A DNA stretch of 7,033 bases from Kiritimatiellia bacterium (lineage in GTDB: Bacteria > Verrucomicrobiota > Kiritimatiellia > RFP12 > UBA1067), in assembly GCA_016302985.1 (NCBI GenBank), contig JAEDMN010000176.1, forward strand, positions 1 through 7,033, in the 5' to 3' direction. Below, piece by piece: positions 1-5,323 of the stretch. The position numbers and the translations under genes are program-made. The notes under the pieces are model-generated. The model ran no database searches. It saw only the letters and a list, made by a program, of their open reading frames with translations, and was not told the origin of the DNA. Each line of letters begins with the position of its first letter. The stretch's first letter is position 1.

Positions 1-4
1 CCGT

Positions 5-66
5 CTAACCTTCTCCTAACTGAAATCCAACCGCGTTCTCACGGAACGGGCATCGTATTCTGACAG
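5..66 (+). promoter_or_regulatory. Phased Pho-box-like array upstream of pstS
   Basis: Seven-base units recur at an exact 11-nt period: CTAACCT (5-11), CTAACTG (16-22), CCAACCG (27-33), CTCACGG (38-44), a poor unit GGCATCG (49-55), and CTGACAG (60-66). Direct 7-mers with 4-nt spacers on one helix face are the known architecture of PhoB/PhoP binding sites (E. coli CTGTCAT-N4 repeats; TTnACA repeats for B. subtilis PhoP). Position directly before the pst operon fits activation under phosphate starvation. The consensus CTnAC(A/C)G is read from this window only. The array may continue past the left edge. Confidence 0.65.
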
Positions 67-80
67 GGCTTTCCTATACT
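60..80 (+). promoter_or_regulatory. pst operon promoter (Pho box at -35 position plus -10 TATACT)
   Basis: The -10 hexamer TATACT is at 75-80 and matches TATAAT at 5 of 6 bases. It lies 8 nt after the last 7-mer CTGACAG (60-66), which takes the place of a -35 box, as in classical PhoB-activated promoters. Transcription would start near 87, giving a leader of about 30 nt. A Shine-Dalgarno AAGGAA (107-112) precedes the pstS ATG at 117. The same 8-nt gap recurs at the other two promoters in the window. Confidence 0.6.
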
Positions 81-116
81 CTGTGGCGTCAAGGCAAAAC
101 AGAGAAAAGGAAAGAA

Positions 117-989
117 ATGAACAGAAAGATGATGCAGGGATTGGTGGCCGCCGCCGCGGCCGTCGTACTGGCGGGATGCGACCGGGGATTTGATCCGGCG
201 GCTGAAATCGGTCTGGTGAGCCGCGAGGACGGCTCGGGAACGCGGAGCGCGTTCATTGAACTGACGGGCATCCAGACGAAGGGTTCCGATGGCAGGAAGA
301 TCGATCGGACCAGTCCGACGACGATGATTGCGAGCTCGACCGCCGTGGCTCTGACGACGGTGGCCGGGGATCCCGCCTCGCTCGGCTATCTTTCGCTGGG
401 CGCCGTGAACGACTCGGTCAAGATCGTGAAGGTCGATGGTGTGGCGCCGACCCGCGAGGACATTGCCGCAGGGCGCTATGCGCTCGTCCATCCCTTCAAC
501 GTGGTGACGAAGGGGCCAATCGAGGCGCTCAAACCCGCAGCGCGAGATTTCCTGAACTGGATTCTCTGCGAGGAGGGTCAGCGGATCGTCGAGCGTGCGG
601 GCTATCTGCGCGTGAGCACGGTCATCCCCTACACGGGGGCGGCGTCTGTGGCGGGCAAGGTCGTCTGTTCGGGGTCGTCGAGCGTGACGCCCTGCATGGA
701 GAAGCTGAAAGAAGCCTATTGCCGGACGCACGTCGGCGTGTCCATCGAGGTCCAGCAGAGCGACTCCTCGTCCGGCGTCGCCGATGCACGCGACGGGGTC
801 TGCGACCTGGGCATGGCCAGCCGTGGGCTGAAGGGGAGCGAGTCTGGCTCGGGACTGGTGGCGACGCCCATCGCCCTGGACGGCCTGGCCGTCGTGGTGA
901 GTCCTCTGAATCCGATCGAGAGCATCTCGAAGGAGTACCTCCGCAAGGCGTTCACGGGAGAGATCTCGACTTGGTCCCAGATGAAGTGA
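117..989 (+). CDS. pstS: Phosphate-binding lipoprotein PstS, circularly permuted
   Basis: Periplasmic phosphate-binding component of the PstSCAB importer, 290 aa. A lipoprotein signal ends at the lipobox LAGC (Cys21). The PstS blocks that follow are in unusual order. First come the normal second-half blocks: SREDGSGTR (35-43), GYLSLG (90-95), KVDGVAPT (105-112), HPFNVVTKG (125-133) and EEGQRIVERAGY (152-163). A linker of roughly 20 residues leads to the normal first-half blocks: SGSSSVTP (185-192), SDSSSG (215-220), DLGMASR (230-236), IALDGLAVVVSPLNP (252-266) and FTGEISTW (279-286), and then the stop. Phosphate-contacting elements (the SGSSS loop, the Asp of DLGMASR, DGSGTR) are all present, so the protein is probably functional. 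Length is close to a single PstS. The start is supported by AAGGAA and the signal peptide; the array upstream leaves no room for an extra half. First gene of the pst operon, 19 nt before pstC. Confidence 0.93.
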   Translation: MNRKMMQGLVAAAAAVVLAGCDRGFDPAAEIGLVSREDGSGTRSAFIELTGIQTKGSDGRKIDRTSPTTMIASSTAVALTTVAGDPASLGYLSLGAVNDSVKIVKVDGVAPTREDIAAGRYALVHPFNVVTKGPIEALKPAARDFLNWILCEEGQRIVERAGYLRVSTVIPYTGAASVAGKVVCSGSSSVTPCMEKLKEAYCRTHVGVSIEVQQSDSSSGVADARDGVCDLGMASRGLKGSESGSGLVATPIALDGLAVVVSPLNPIESISKEYLRKAFTGEISTWSQMK

Positions 990-1008
990 CGATTCTCGGG
1001 TCCAACAG

Positions 1009-1839
1009 ATGGAACGTACCTTCAAACTGGTTTTCGCCGGAGCGGCGGCGCTGGCCGTCGTCTCCGTCGGAACGATCTGCCTCTTCCTGATTTTGGAAGG
1101 GGCGCCGGCCATTCTCCGGATCGGGGTCGTGGACTTTCTGGCGGGCACGTCGTGGCGTCCGGGCGAAGGTGTCTTCGGCATTCTGCCGATGCTTGCCGGC
1201 TCCGGGGCGATCACGCTGGGCGCCATCGTGCTGGGCGTGCCGATCGGCATCCTCACGGCGGTGTTCTTCGCCTTCTTCGCCCCACGCGCCGTGGCGCGCA
1301 TCGTCCATCCCGCCGTCACGCTGATGGCGGGCATCCCGAGCGTCGTCTACGGTTTCTTCGGTCTGATGACGATCGTGCCGCTCGTTCGGTCTCTGCTGGG
1401 CGGACGCGGCATGTGCGTCCTTTCGGCTTCCATTCTTCTGGCGATGATGATTCTGCCGACCGTGATCCTCGTGGCGGAGGCGGCGCTCAAGGCCATTCCG
1501 CAGACGATTTACGAGGGCGCGCTGGCTCTGGGGGCGACGCATGAGCGGAGCGTCTTCGCCGCCGTTCTCCCTGCCGCCCGCAGCGGCGTTCTCGCCGCAG
1601 TCATTCTTGGGGTTGGACGGGCCATCGGCGAGACGATGGCGGTGATCATGGTTGCGGGCAACCAGCCGTTGATCCCGACATCGCTGCTCAAGGGCGTTCG
1701 AACGTTGACCACGAATGTCGTACTCGAGATGGGCTATGCCGCCGACTTGCACCGCGAGGCGCTGATCGGCACGGCGCTCGTCCTCTTCCTGCTGACGCTG
1801 CTCGTCAACGGCAGCTTCTCTCTTCTCAAACGAAAATGA
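1009..1839 (+). CDS. pstC: Phosphate ABC transporter permease PstC
   Basis: Inner-membrane permease, 276 aa, which should pair with PstA to form the phosphate channel. An N-terminal membrane segment (about 7-29) is followed by FGILPML (56-62), typical of PstC, then further hydrophobic segments near 66-91, 101-127, 136-159, 193-217 and 250-272. The cytoplasmic EAA-type loop that docks on PstB is at about 169-189 (EGALALGA to VLPAARSG), followed by RAIGETMAV (204-212), a strong PstC/PstA signature. It is shorter than E. coli PstC (about 319 aa), mainly through shorter ends and loops; no core element appears to be missing. The Shine-Dalgarno is weak, so translation may depend on reinitiation from pstS 19 nt upstream. 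The stop overlaps the pstA start (ATGA). Confidence 0.95.
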   Translation: MERTFKLVFAGAAALAVVSVGTICLFLILEGAPAILRIGVVDFLAGTSWRPGEGVFGILPMLAGSGAITLGAIVLGVPIGILTAVFFAFFAPRAVARIVHPAVTLMAGIPSVVYGFFGLMTIVPLVRSLLGGRGMCVLSASILLAMMILPTVILVAEAALKAIPQTIYEGALALGATHERSVFAAVLPAARSGVLAAVILGVGRAIGETMAVIMVAGNQPLIPTSLLKGVRTLTTNVVLEMGYAADLHREALIGTALVLFLLTLLVNGSFSLLKRK

Positions 1840-2669
1840 AAAGAAATCCCACATATTGCGGATCCCGAGCGCTTCGCGCGCTGGTTTGGTTCGCGGCGGC
1901 GTCGACTGTTGCGATCCTCCTGGTCATGATTCTGGATCTGACCATCAAGGGCCTTCCGTACGTCAAGGGTTCGCTCTTCGCCTGGACCTATACGTCCGAG
2001 AACGTGAGCCTTGTGCCGGCGGCGGTGAACACGCTGGTGATGACACTGGTCGCACTGTTGGTCGCGGTCCCGGCGGGAGTCTTTGCGGCGGTCTATCTGG
2101 TCGAATATGCCAAGCGGGGAAGCCGATGCGTCAATGCCGTGCGGCTCGCCGCCGAAACGCTGGCCGGCATTCCGTCCATCGTGTATGGACTCTTCGGAGC
2201 GATCTTCTTCGTGCGGCACCTGGGCTGCGGGAAGAGCCTGCTGGCCGGCAGTCTGACCCTGGCGGTGATGATCCTCCCGCTCATTCTTCGGACATCTGAA
2301 GAGGCGTTGCAGTCCGTGCCGGACATCTACCGCGAGGGCAGTTTCGGTCTGGGAGCCGGACGCGTCCGCACGGTCTTCCGCATTGTCCTTCCGGCGGCGG
2401 CCCCGGGTTTGTTCGCGGGCGTTCTGCTGGGCATCGGTCGCATTGTCGGCGAATCGGCCGCACTCGTCTTCACGAGCGGCACGGTCGCCCAGGTCGTGAC
2501 CTCGTTGCTGGATTCGGGGCGGACGCTCTCCGTCCATCTCTACGCCATTTCGGGCGAAGGACTCTACATCGGCGAGACCTATGCGACGAGCCTCGTGCTC
2601 CTGCTGTTCGTCATCGCGCTCAATGCCCTGGCTGGGTTCATCCAGCGCAGGTTTGTCCGGAAAATCTAA
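1836..2669 (+). CDS. pstA: Phosphate ABC transporter permease PstA
   Basis: Second inner-membrane permease of the Pst importer, 277 aa, about the usual length. The N-terminal membrane segment is at about 16-38, with others near 61-90, 108-127, 134-152, 190-212 and 250-269. Recognisable PstA features are AETLAGIPSIVYGLFG (106-121), the EAA loop from about E167 (EGSFGLGAGRVRTVFRIVLP) and GIGRIVGESAAL (199-210). The region LYAISGEG-YIGETYATS before the last segment is also PstA-like. The ATG overlaps the pstC stop as ATGA and has no clear Shine-Dalgarno of its own, which suggests translational coupling that keeps PstC and PstA in equal amounts. pstB starts 15 nt after its stop. Confidence 0.95.
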   Translation: MKRNPTYCGSRALRALVWFAAASTVAILLVMILDLTIKGLPYVKGSLFAWTYTSENVSLVPAAVNTLVMTLVALLVAVPAGVFAAVYLVEYAKRGSRCVNAVRLAAETLAGIPSIVYGLFGAIFFVRHLGCGKSLLAGSLTLAVMILPLILRTSEEALQSVPDIYREGSFGLGAGRVRTVFRIVLPAAAPGLFAGVLLGIGRIVGESAALVFTSGTVAQVVTSLLDSGRTLSVHLYAISGEGLYIGETYATSLVLLLFVIALNALAGFIQRRFVRKI

Positions 2670-2684
2670 CAGGACCCCACACGA

Positions 2685-3452
2685 ATGACAAAAACACTGA
2701 AGGAAAAGATCCGGATTGAGGATGTCAATCTTCATTACGGCACCTACCATGCGTTGAAAAACGTCAATCTGCTCCTGCCGGAGAAGGCGATCACCGCCTT
2801 CATCGGCCCGAGTGGATGCGGCAAGTCGACGCTGCTCAAATCGATCAACCGGATGAACGATCTGGTCGAAGGCTGTCGGATCGACGGATTGATCGCCCTC
2901 GATGGCGAGGATGTCTATTCGCCTGCGATGGACGTGAATCTGCTCCGCAAACGCGTCGGCATGGTCTTCCAGAAGCCGAATCCGTTCCCGATGTCCGTCT
3001 ACGACAACATCGCCTTCGGCCCGCGGACCCATGGTATTCACGCGCGGAAGGAGCTGGACCGCATCGTCGAGCGTTCGCTTCGACAGGCCGCGATCTGGGA
3101 TGAGCTCAAGGACCGTCTGGGCAAATCCGCGCTGGGACTTTCCGGCGGACAGCAGCAGCGGCTCTGCATCGCCCGCGCACTGGCGGTCGAACCGGAGGTC
3201 CTCCTGATGGACGAGCCGACATCTGCGCTCGATCCCATCTCGACAGGCAAGATCGAGGAGCTTTGCCTCGATCTCAAGGACCGCTACACGATCGTGATGG
3301 TCACGCACAACATGCAGCAGGCACTGCGCATCGCCGACCGTACGGCCTTCTTCCTCCTGGGTGAGGTCGTAGAAGCCGGTCCGACTGAACGACTGTTCTC
3401 CAAGCCCGTCGACAAGCGGACGGAGCGGTACATCACTGGACGATTTGGATGA
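2685..3452 (+). CDS. pstB: Phosphate ABC transporter ATP-binding protein PstB
   Basis: Cytoplasmic ATPase that powers phosphate import through PstCA, 255 aa, the standard PstB length. All nucleotide-binding motifs are intact: Walker A GPSGCGKST (41-49), Q-loop Gln96 in VFQKPNPFPMSVYDNIAFGPR, ABC signature LSGGQQQR (152-159), Walker B VLLMDEP (172-178) followed by TSALDP, and the switch His208 in VTHNMQQA. The RMNDL segment (56-60) after Walker A and the KPNPFPMS Q-loop are PstB-specific among ABC ATPases. The start at 2685 has AGGA (2671-2674) 10 nt upstream. It is followed 20 nt later by phoU, in keeping with the usual PstB-PhoU link in phosphate signalling. Confidence 0.97.
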   Translation: MTKTLKEKIRIEDVNLHYGTYHALKNVNLLLPEKAITAFIGPSGCGKSTLLKSINRMNDLVEGCRIDGLIALDGEDVYSPAMDVNLLRKRVGMVFQKPNPFPMSVYDNIAFGPRTHGIHARKELDRIVERSLRQAAIWDELKDRLGKSALGLSGGQQQRLCIARALAVEPEVLLMDEPTSALDPISTGKIEELCLDLKDRYTIVMVTHNMQQALRIADRTAFFLLGEVVEAGPTERLFSKPVDKRTERYITGRFG

Positions 3453-3472
3453 TTGTGGTGAAAGGATGAAAG

Positions 3473-4237
3473 ATGAAGTTGAATTCACGTTTTGACGCGC
3501 AGCTGCGCGATTTGAAACAGGCGCTTGAGGAGATGACCACGTTGGATCTCGATTGCCTGAACGAAGTCGTCCGGGCCCTGCTGACTGGCCAGTCCCATCC
3601 GGCGGAACGCGTACGGTCTTTGGCGCTGGGAATCGACCGCGCCGAGCGCGACATTGAAACACTCTGCCTGCGCATCCTGCTTCAGCGGCATCCCGTGGCG
3701 AGCGATCTGCGCCAGGTGTCGGGGACGCTGAAAATGATCACCGATCTCCAGCGGATCGGTCACCAGTGCTGCGACTTCGCCGACATTCTCCTGAAAGACG
3801 GTCCTTTTCTTCCCGATCATCTGCGGGAACTTGCGGATCTCGCCCATCCCGTCGTCGAGATGCTGGAACGGGCGTCCGCCGCCTGCTCACAGGCCGACGT
3901 GTCGGCCGCACAGCAGGTGATCCACTCAGACAACGAAGTCGACCGGCGCTATGCCTCCCTGCGGACGCGACTCGCGGAGACCATTCGAACGCATGCGACG
4001 GGCGATACCGATCGCCTGCTTGACGTGCTGATGCTCGGCAAATACCTGGAACGGATGGCAGACCATGTCGTGATTTTCGCCCAGTGGATCATCTTCTCGG
4101 TGACGGGGGAACGTCTTGTCCCGGAGGAGGATGCTGCTGCGGATCGACGTCGAGATGGCGGCGGAGGTCGGATTCTTCCAGGTCGAGGAAGTGCTGATGC
4201 GGAAGCTGTCCATGAGTCCGGCCCGGTCGTTGATTGA
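3473..4237 (+). CDS. phoU: Phosphate signalling regulator PhoU, with anomalous C-terminal tail
   Basis: PhoU is a cytoplasmic helical regulator that couples Pst transport state to the PhoR/PhoB two-component system. The start has AAAGGA (3461-3466) 6 nt upstream. Two PhoU repeats are visible: one with DLQRIGHQCCDFA (91-103), the other with KYLERMADHVVIFAQW (190-205). The second keeps the metal motif E193xxxD197. The first has Gln93 and His97 where most PhoU proteins have Glu and Asp, so its metal cluster may differ. The family core normally ends near the VTGE motif, here at about residue 213. The last 35 or so residues are Asp/Gly/Arg-rich, unlike PhoU, with only about 31% G/C at third positions, whereas the +1 frame over the same bases has about 89%. 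The tail is therefore probably a frameshift product, or read-through into an overlapping frame. PhoU identity is firm; the native C-terminus is not. Confidence 0.9.
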   Translation: MKLNSRFDAQLRDLKQALEEMTTLDLDCLNEVVRALLTGQSHPAERVRSLALGIDRAERDIETLCLRILLQRHPVASDLRQVSGTLKMITDLQRIGHQCCDFADILLKDGPFLPDHLRELADLAHPVVEMLERASAACSQADVSAAQQVIHSDNEVDRRYASLRTRLAETIRTHATGDTDRLLDVLMLGKYLERMADHVVIFAQWIIFSVTGERLVPEEDAAADRRRDGGGGRILPGRGSADAEAVHESGPVVD

Positions 4238-4283
4238 ACGCTCCGCCGGCGTTGCGGGGCAAGACCGAAAATGCTATCCTTGA
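4131..4283 (+). CDS. Possible small overlapping ORF or frameshifted phoU 3' end
   Basis: An ATG frame in +1 relative to phoU runs 50 codons, across the phoU tail and 46 nt past its stop. Its first 35 codons have about 31 G/C third positions, a coding-like bias that the phoU frame lacks here. The peptide looks like an ordinary amphipathic protein (DVEMAAEVGFFQVEEVLMRK followed by LSMSPARSLIERSAG); I do not recognise a family. GGAGG (4123-4127) lies only 3 nt before the ATG, closer than ideal; a second in-frame ATG at 4155 has no clear Shine-Dalgarno. The frame is open upstream only to 4104. It may be a separate small gene, or the true continuation of a phoU broken by a one-base indel or sequencing error near 4105-4130. 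Bias fades over the last 15 codons. Confidence 0.35.
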   Translation: MLLRIDVEMAAEVGFFQVEEVLMRKLSMSPARSLIERSAGVAGQDRKCYP

Positions 4284-4291
4284 AAAGGCGC

Positions 4292-4353
4292 GTGACAGAT
4301 TTCTCGTCGAAGGCTAACCTCTTTCTCACAGGCGTCGGACGAAATCCTGACAG
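4292..4353 (+). promoter_or_regulatory. Phased Pho-box-like array upstream of the DUF2490 gene
   Basis: Units fall on an exact 11-nt grid: GTGACAG (4292-4298), a weak CTCGTCG (4303-4309), CTAACCT (4314-4320), CTCACAG (4325-4331), a weak CGGACGA (4336-4342) and CTGACAG (4347-4353). The arrangement parallels the pstS array: six grid positions, the second-last one weak, the last one CTGACAG. The exact unit CTAACCT occurs in both arrays. This points to control by the same PhoB-type activator. Confidence 0.6.
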
Positions 4354-4367
4354 GAGTTCTCTAAACT
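4347..4367 (+). promoter_or_regulatory. DUF2490 gene promoter (Pho box plus -10 TAAACT)
   Basis: CTGACAG (4347-4353) is followed after exactly 8 nt by TAAACT (4362-4367), which matches TATAAT at 4 of 6 bases. Spacing is identical to the pst promoter. Transcription would start near 4374, so the gene is predicted to form its own unit, separate from phoU. Confidence 0.5.
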
Positions 4368-4406
4368 TGTCGCGACAGGAAAACGAGGGAATGACACCAA
4401 TGAAAC

Positions 4407-4410
4407 AGGA
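4407..4410 (+). promoter_or_regulatory. Shine-Dalgarno AGGA choosing the 4418 start
   Basis: AGGA lies 7 nt before the ATG at 4418, a good spacing. Two other in-frame ATGs are possible: 4391 (AGGA at 4377-4380, 10 nt away) and 4400 (GAGGGA at 4385-4390, 9 nt away). All three fall downstream of the predicted transcription start near 4374. The 4418 start gives the most compact signal peptide. Confidence 0.4.
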
Positions 4411-4417
4411 TACGACG

Positions 4418-5098
4418 ATGACAAGAAAGAGTGGATTGAAGGTCTGTGCGGCCGTTCTCATGCTGACGGGCGCTGTGTGGGCGGGCAAACCCGCAATCAA
4501 CTACTGGACGGACTATCAGCTTGAATACGGGATCACCGACCGTCTGGCCTTCACGGCCGAACAGGAGAACTGGTACGACACGGATCGGTTCTATCTTGAA
4601 GAGACGATTCTCATGGCGAAGGTGAAGGTCTTCGACTGGTTCTCCGTGGCGGTTGGCGATCGCTTCGTCGACGAGCGGGAAGTCCATGATGGCAAGCGCC
4701 AGTGGCGGTACGAGAACCGTCCGACGCTGGACCTGCTCTTCAAACATTCGTACGAGGGGTTCACCCTGGATTGGCGGAACCGGTACGAATATCGGGACAA
4801 GGAGGGCGCGGACCGCGAGTGGATGCGTTTCCGCAACCGTCTGCGTCTGCGGACGCCCTGGAAGTGGACGGACTGGAAGATCAGCCCCTACGTCAGCGAG
4901 GAGCTCTACTATGAAGACCGTCACGGTCTTGCCAAGGACAAACGCCTGAACCAGATGCGCTCTCTCGTCGGACTCTCGATGAAACCGGCGGAGCACGTGA
5001 CGATTTCGGTCTTCTATCTGCTGATGCACAAGCAGTCGAGCGACCGGGGCTGGCAGCCCATCCACGTTCCGGGCATCGAGCTCAAGCTGGACTTCTAA
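4418..5098 (+). CDS. DUF2490-like outer-membrane beta-barrel protein
   Basis: Predicted outer-membrane protein of 226 aa from this start. A Sec signal peptide has a basic n-region (MTRKSGLK), a hydrophobic core and a likely cleavage after AVWA (residue 22). The mature part is rich in aromatic and charged residues alternating as in amphipathic beta-strands: WTDYQLEYGITDRLAFTAEQ (30-49), WRYENRPTLDLLF (96-108), FTLDWRNRYEYRD (115-127), FRNRLRLRTPW (138-148), ISPYVSEELYYED (155-167) and VTISVFYLLMH (194-204). It ends in Phe, as outer-membrane proteins recognised by the BAM machinery often do. The FRNRLRLR and SEELYYE segments resemble DUF2490 family proteins, whose function is unknown. Its own Pho-type promoter suggests a phosphate-starvation role, perhaps passage of phosphate or phosphorylated compounds across the outer membrane; this is inference only. 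The start could also be 4391 or 4400. Confidence 0.75.
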   Translation: MTRKSGLKVCAAVLMLTGAVWAGKPAINYWTDYQLEYGITDRLAFTAEQENWYDTDRFYLEETILMAKVKVFDWFSVAVGDRFVDEREVHDGKRQWRYENRPTLDLLFKHSYEGFTLDWRNRYEYRDKEGADREWMRFRNRLRLRTPWKWTDWKISPYVSEELYYEDRHGLAKDKRLNQMRSLVGLSMKPAEHVTISVFYLLMHKQSSDRGWQPIHVPGIELKLDF

Positions 5099-5283
5099 TC
5101 CGGGGGACCGACTTCTCTCGCAGAGATGTTTGGCCGGATGTGTTAGTTAACCACATCATTCGGACCAGTCTTCGTCCGGCGATTGGCGGTCGGAGTGGGT
5201 GAGGGGCTGACCCTTCTCGGTCCGCCGTTCGTGCCTCCGCGTCCGATGAAACCGTTCAAAGGCCCGGGGCGGGCAGGGAAATT
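5099..5283. other. Intergenic region with inverted repeat at 5134-5163
   Basis: No convincing gene is seen. GATGTG (5137-5142) and CACATC (5152-5157) form a 6-bp stem around a 9-nt AT-rich loop. Outer CCG (5134-5136) and CGG (5161-5163) could add three pairs across an asymmetric ATT bulge. CGGAC (5161-5165) can also pair with GTCCG (5174-5178), which would compete for the CGG. No T-tract follows, so this is not a clear intrinsic terminator. It may instead help end the DUF2490 transcript by a Rho-dependent route or form a protein-binding palindrome. Confidence 0.3.
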
Positions 5284-5312
5284 CTGACAGAATCCTGACA
5301 AAAGGCTGATAG
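5284..5312 (+). promoter_or_regulatory. Triple Pho-box-like repeat upstream of the Na+/Pi cotransporter
   Basis: This is the cleanest array in the window: CTGACAG (5284-5290), CTGACAA (5295-5301) and CTGATAG (5306-5312), at exact 11-nt spacing with 4-nt spacers. No convincing unit continues upstream on the grid. It places the cotransporter in the same predicted Pho regulon as pst. The third unit overlaps the proposed -10 box, so only the first two may act as an activator site. Confidence 0.65.
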
Positions 5313-5315
5313 AAT
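5295..5315 (+). promoter_or_regulatory. Cotransporter promoter (Pho box plus -10 TAGAAT)
   Basis: TAGAAT (5310-5315) matches TATAAT at 5 of 6 bases and starts 8 nt after CTGACAA (5295-5301), the same geometry as the other two promoters. The expected start of transcription is near 5322, almost at the ATG at 5324, which implies a leaderless or nearly leaderless mRNA. Confidence 0.5.
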
Positions 5316-5323
5316 ACGCGGCC

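Noticed and set aside
39..1334. 431-codon minus-strand open frame opposite pstS and pstC
   Set aside because: Covers two well-supported genes and the pst promoter; composition is typical of a shadow.
1734..3662. Very long open frame (642 codons) on the minus strand across pstA, pstB and part of phoU
   Set aside because: It lies antisense to genes with complete family motifs; the peptide is Arg/Asp/Gln-rich and lacks any recognisable domain, as expected of a shadow in GC-rich DNA.
4237..4253. Hairpin AACGC-N7-GCGTT at the phoU stop as a terminator
   Set aside because: Only a 5-bp stem with no T-run; too weak to call.
4372..4378. GCGACAG as an extra Pho-box unit
   Set aside because: It is 25 nt from CTGACAG at 4347, off the 11-nt grid, and lies at the predicted transcription start.
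4271..4417. Earlier ATG (4271) for the DUF2490 gene, adding 49 residues
   Set aside because: The added stretch covers the Pho-box array and the -10 box and would put the signal peptide in the middle of the protein.
5207..5213. CTGACCC, 77 nt (7 x 11) before the first cotransporter Pho box
   Set aside because: The intervening grid positions carry no matching units, so the phase match is likely chance.
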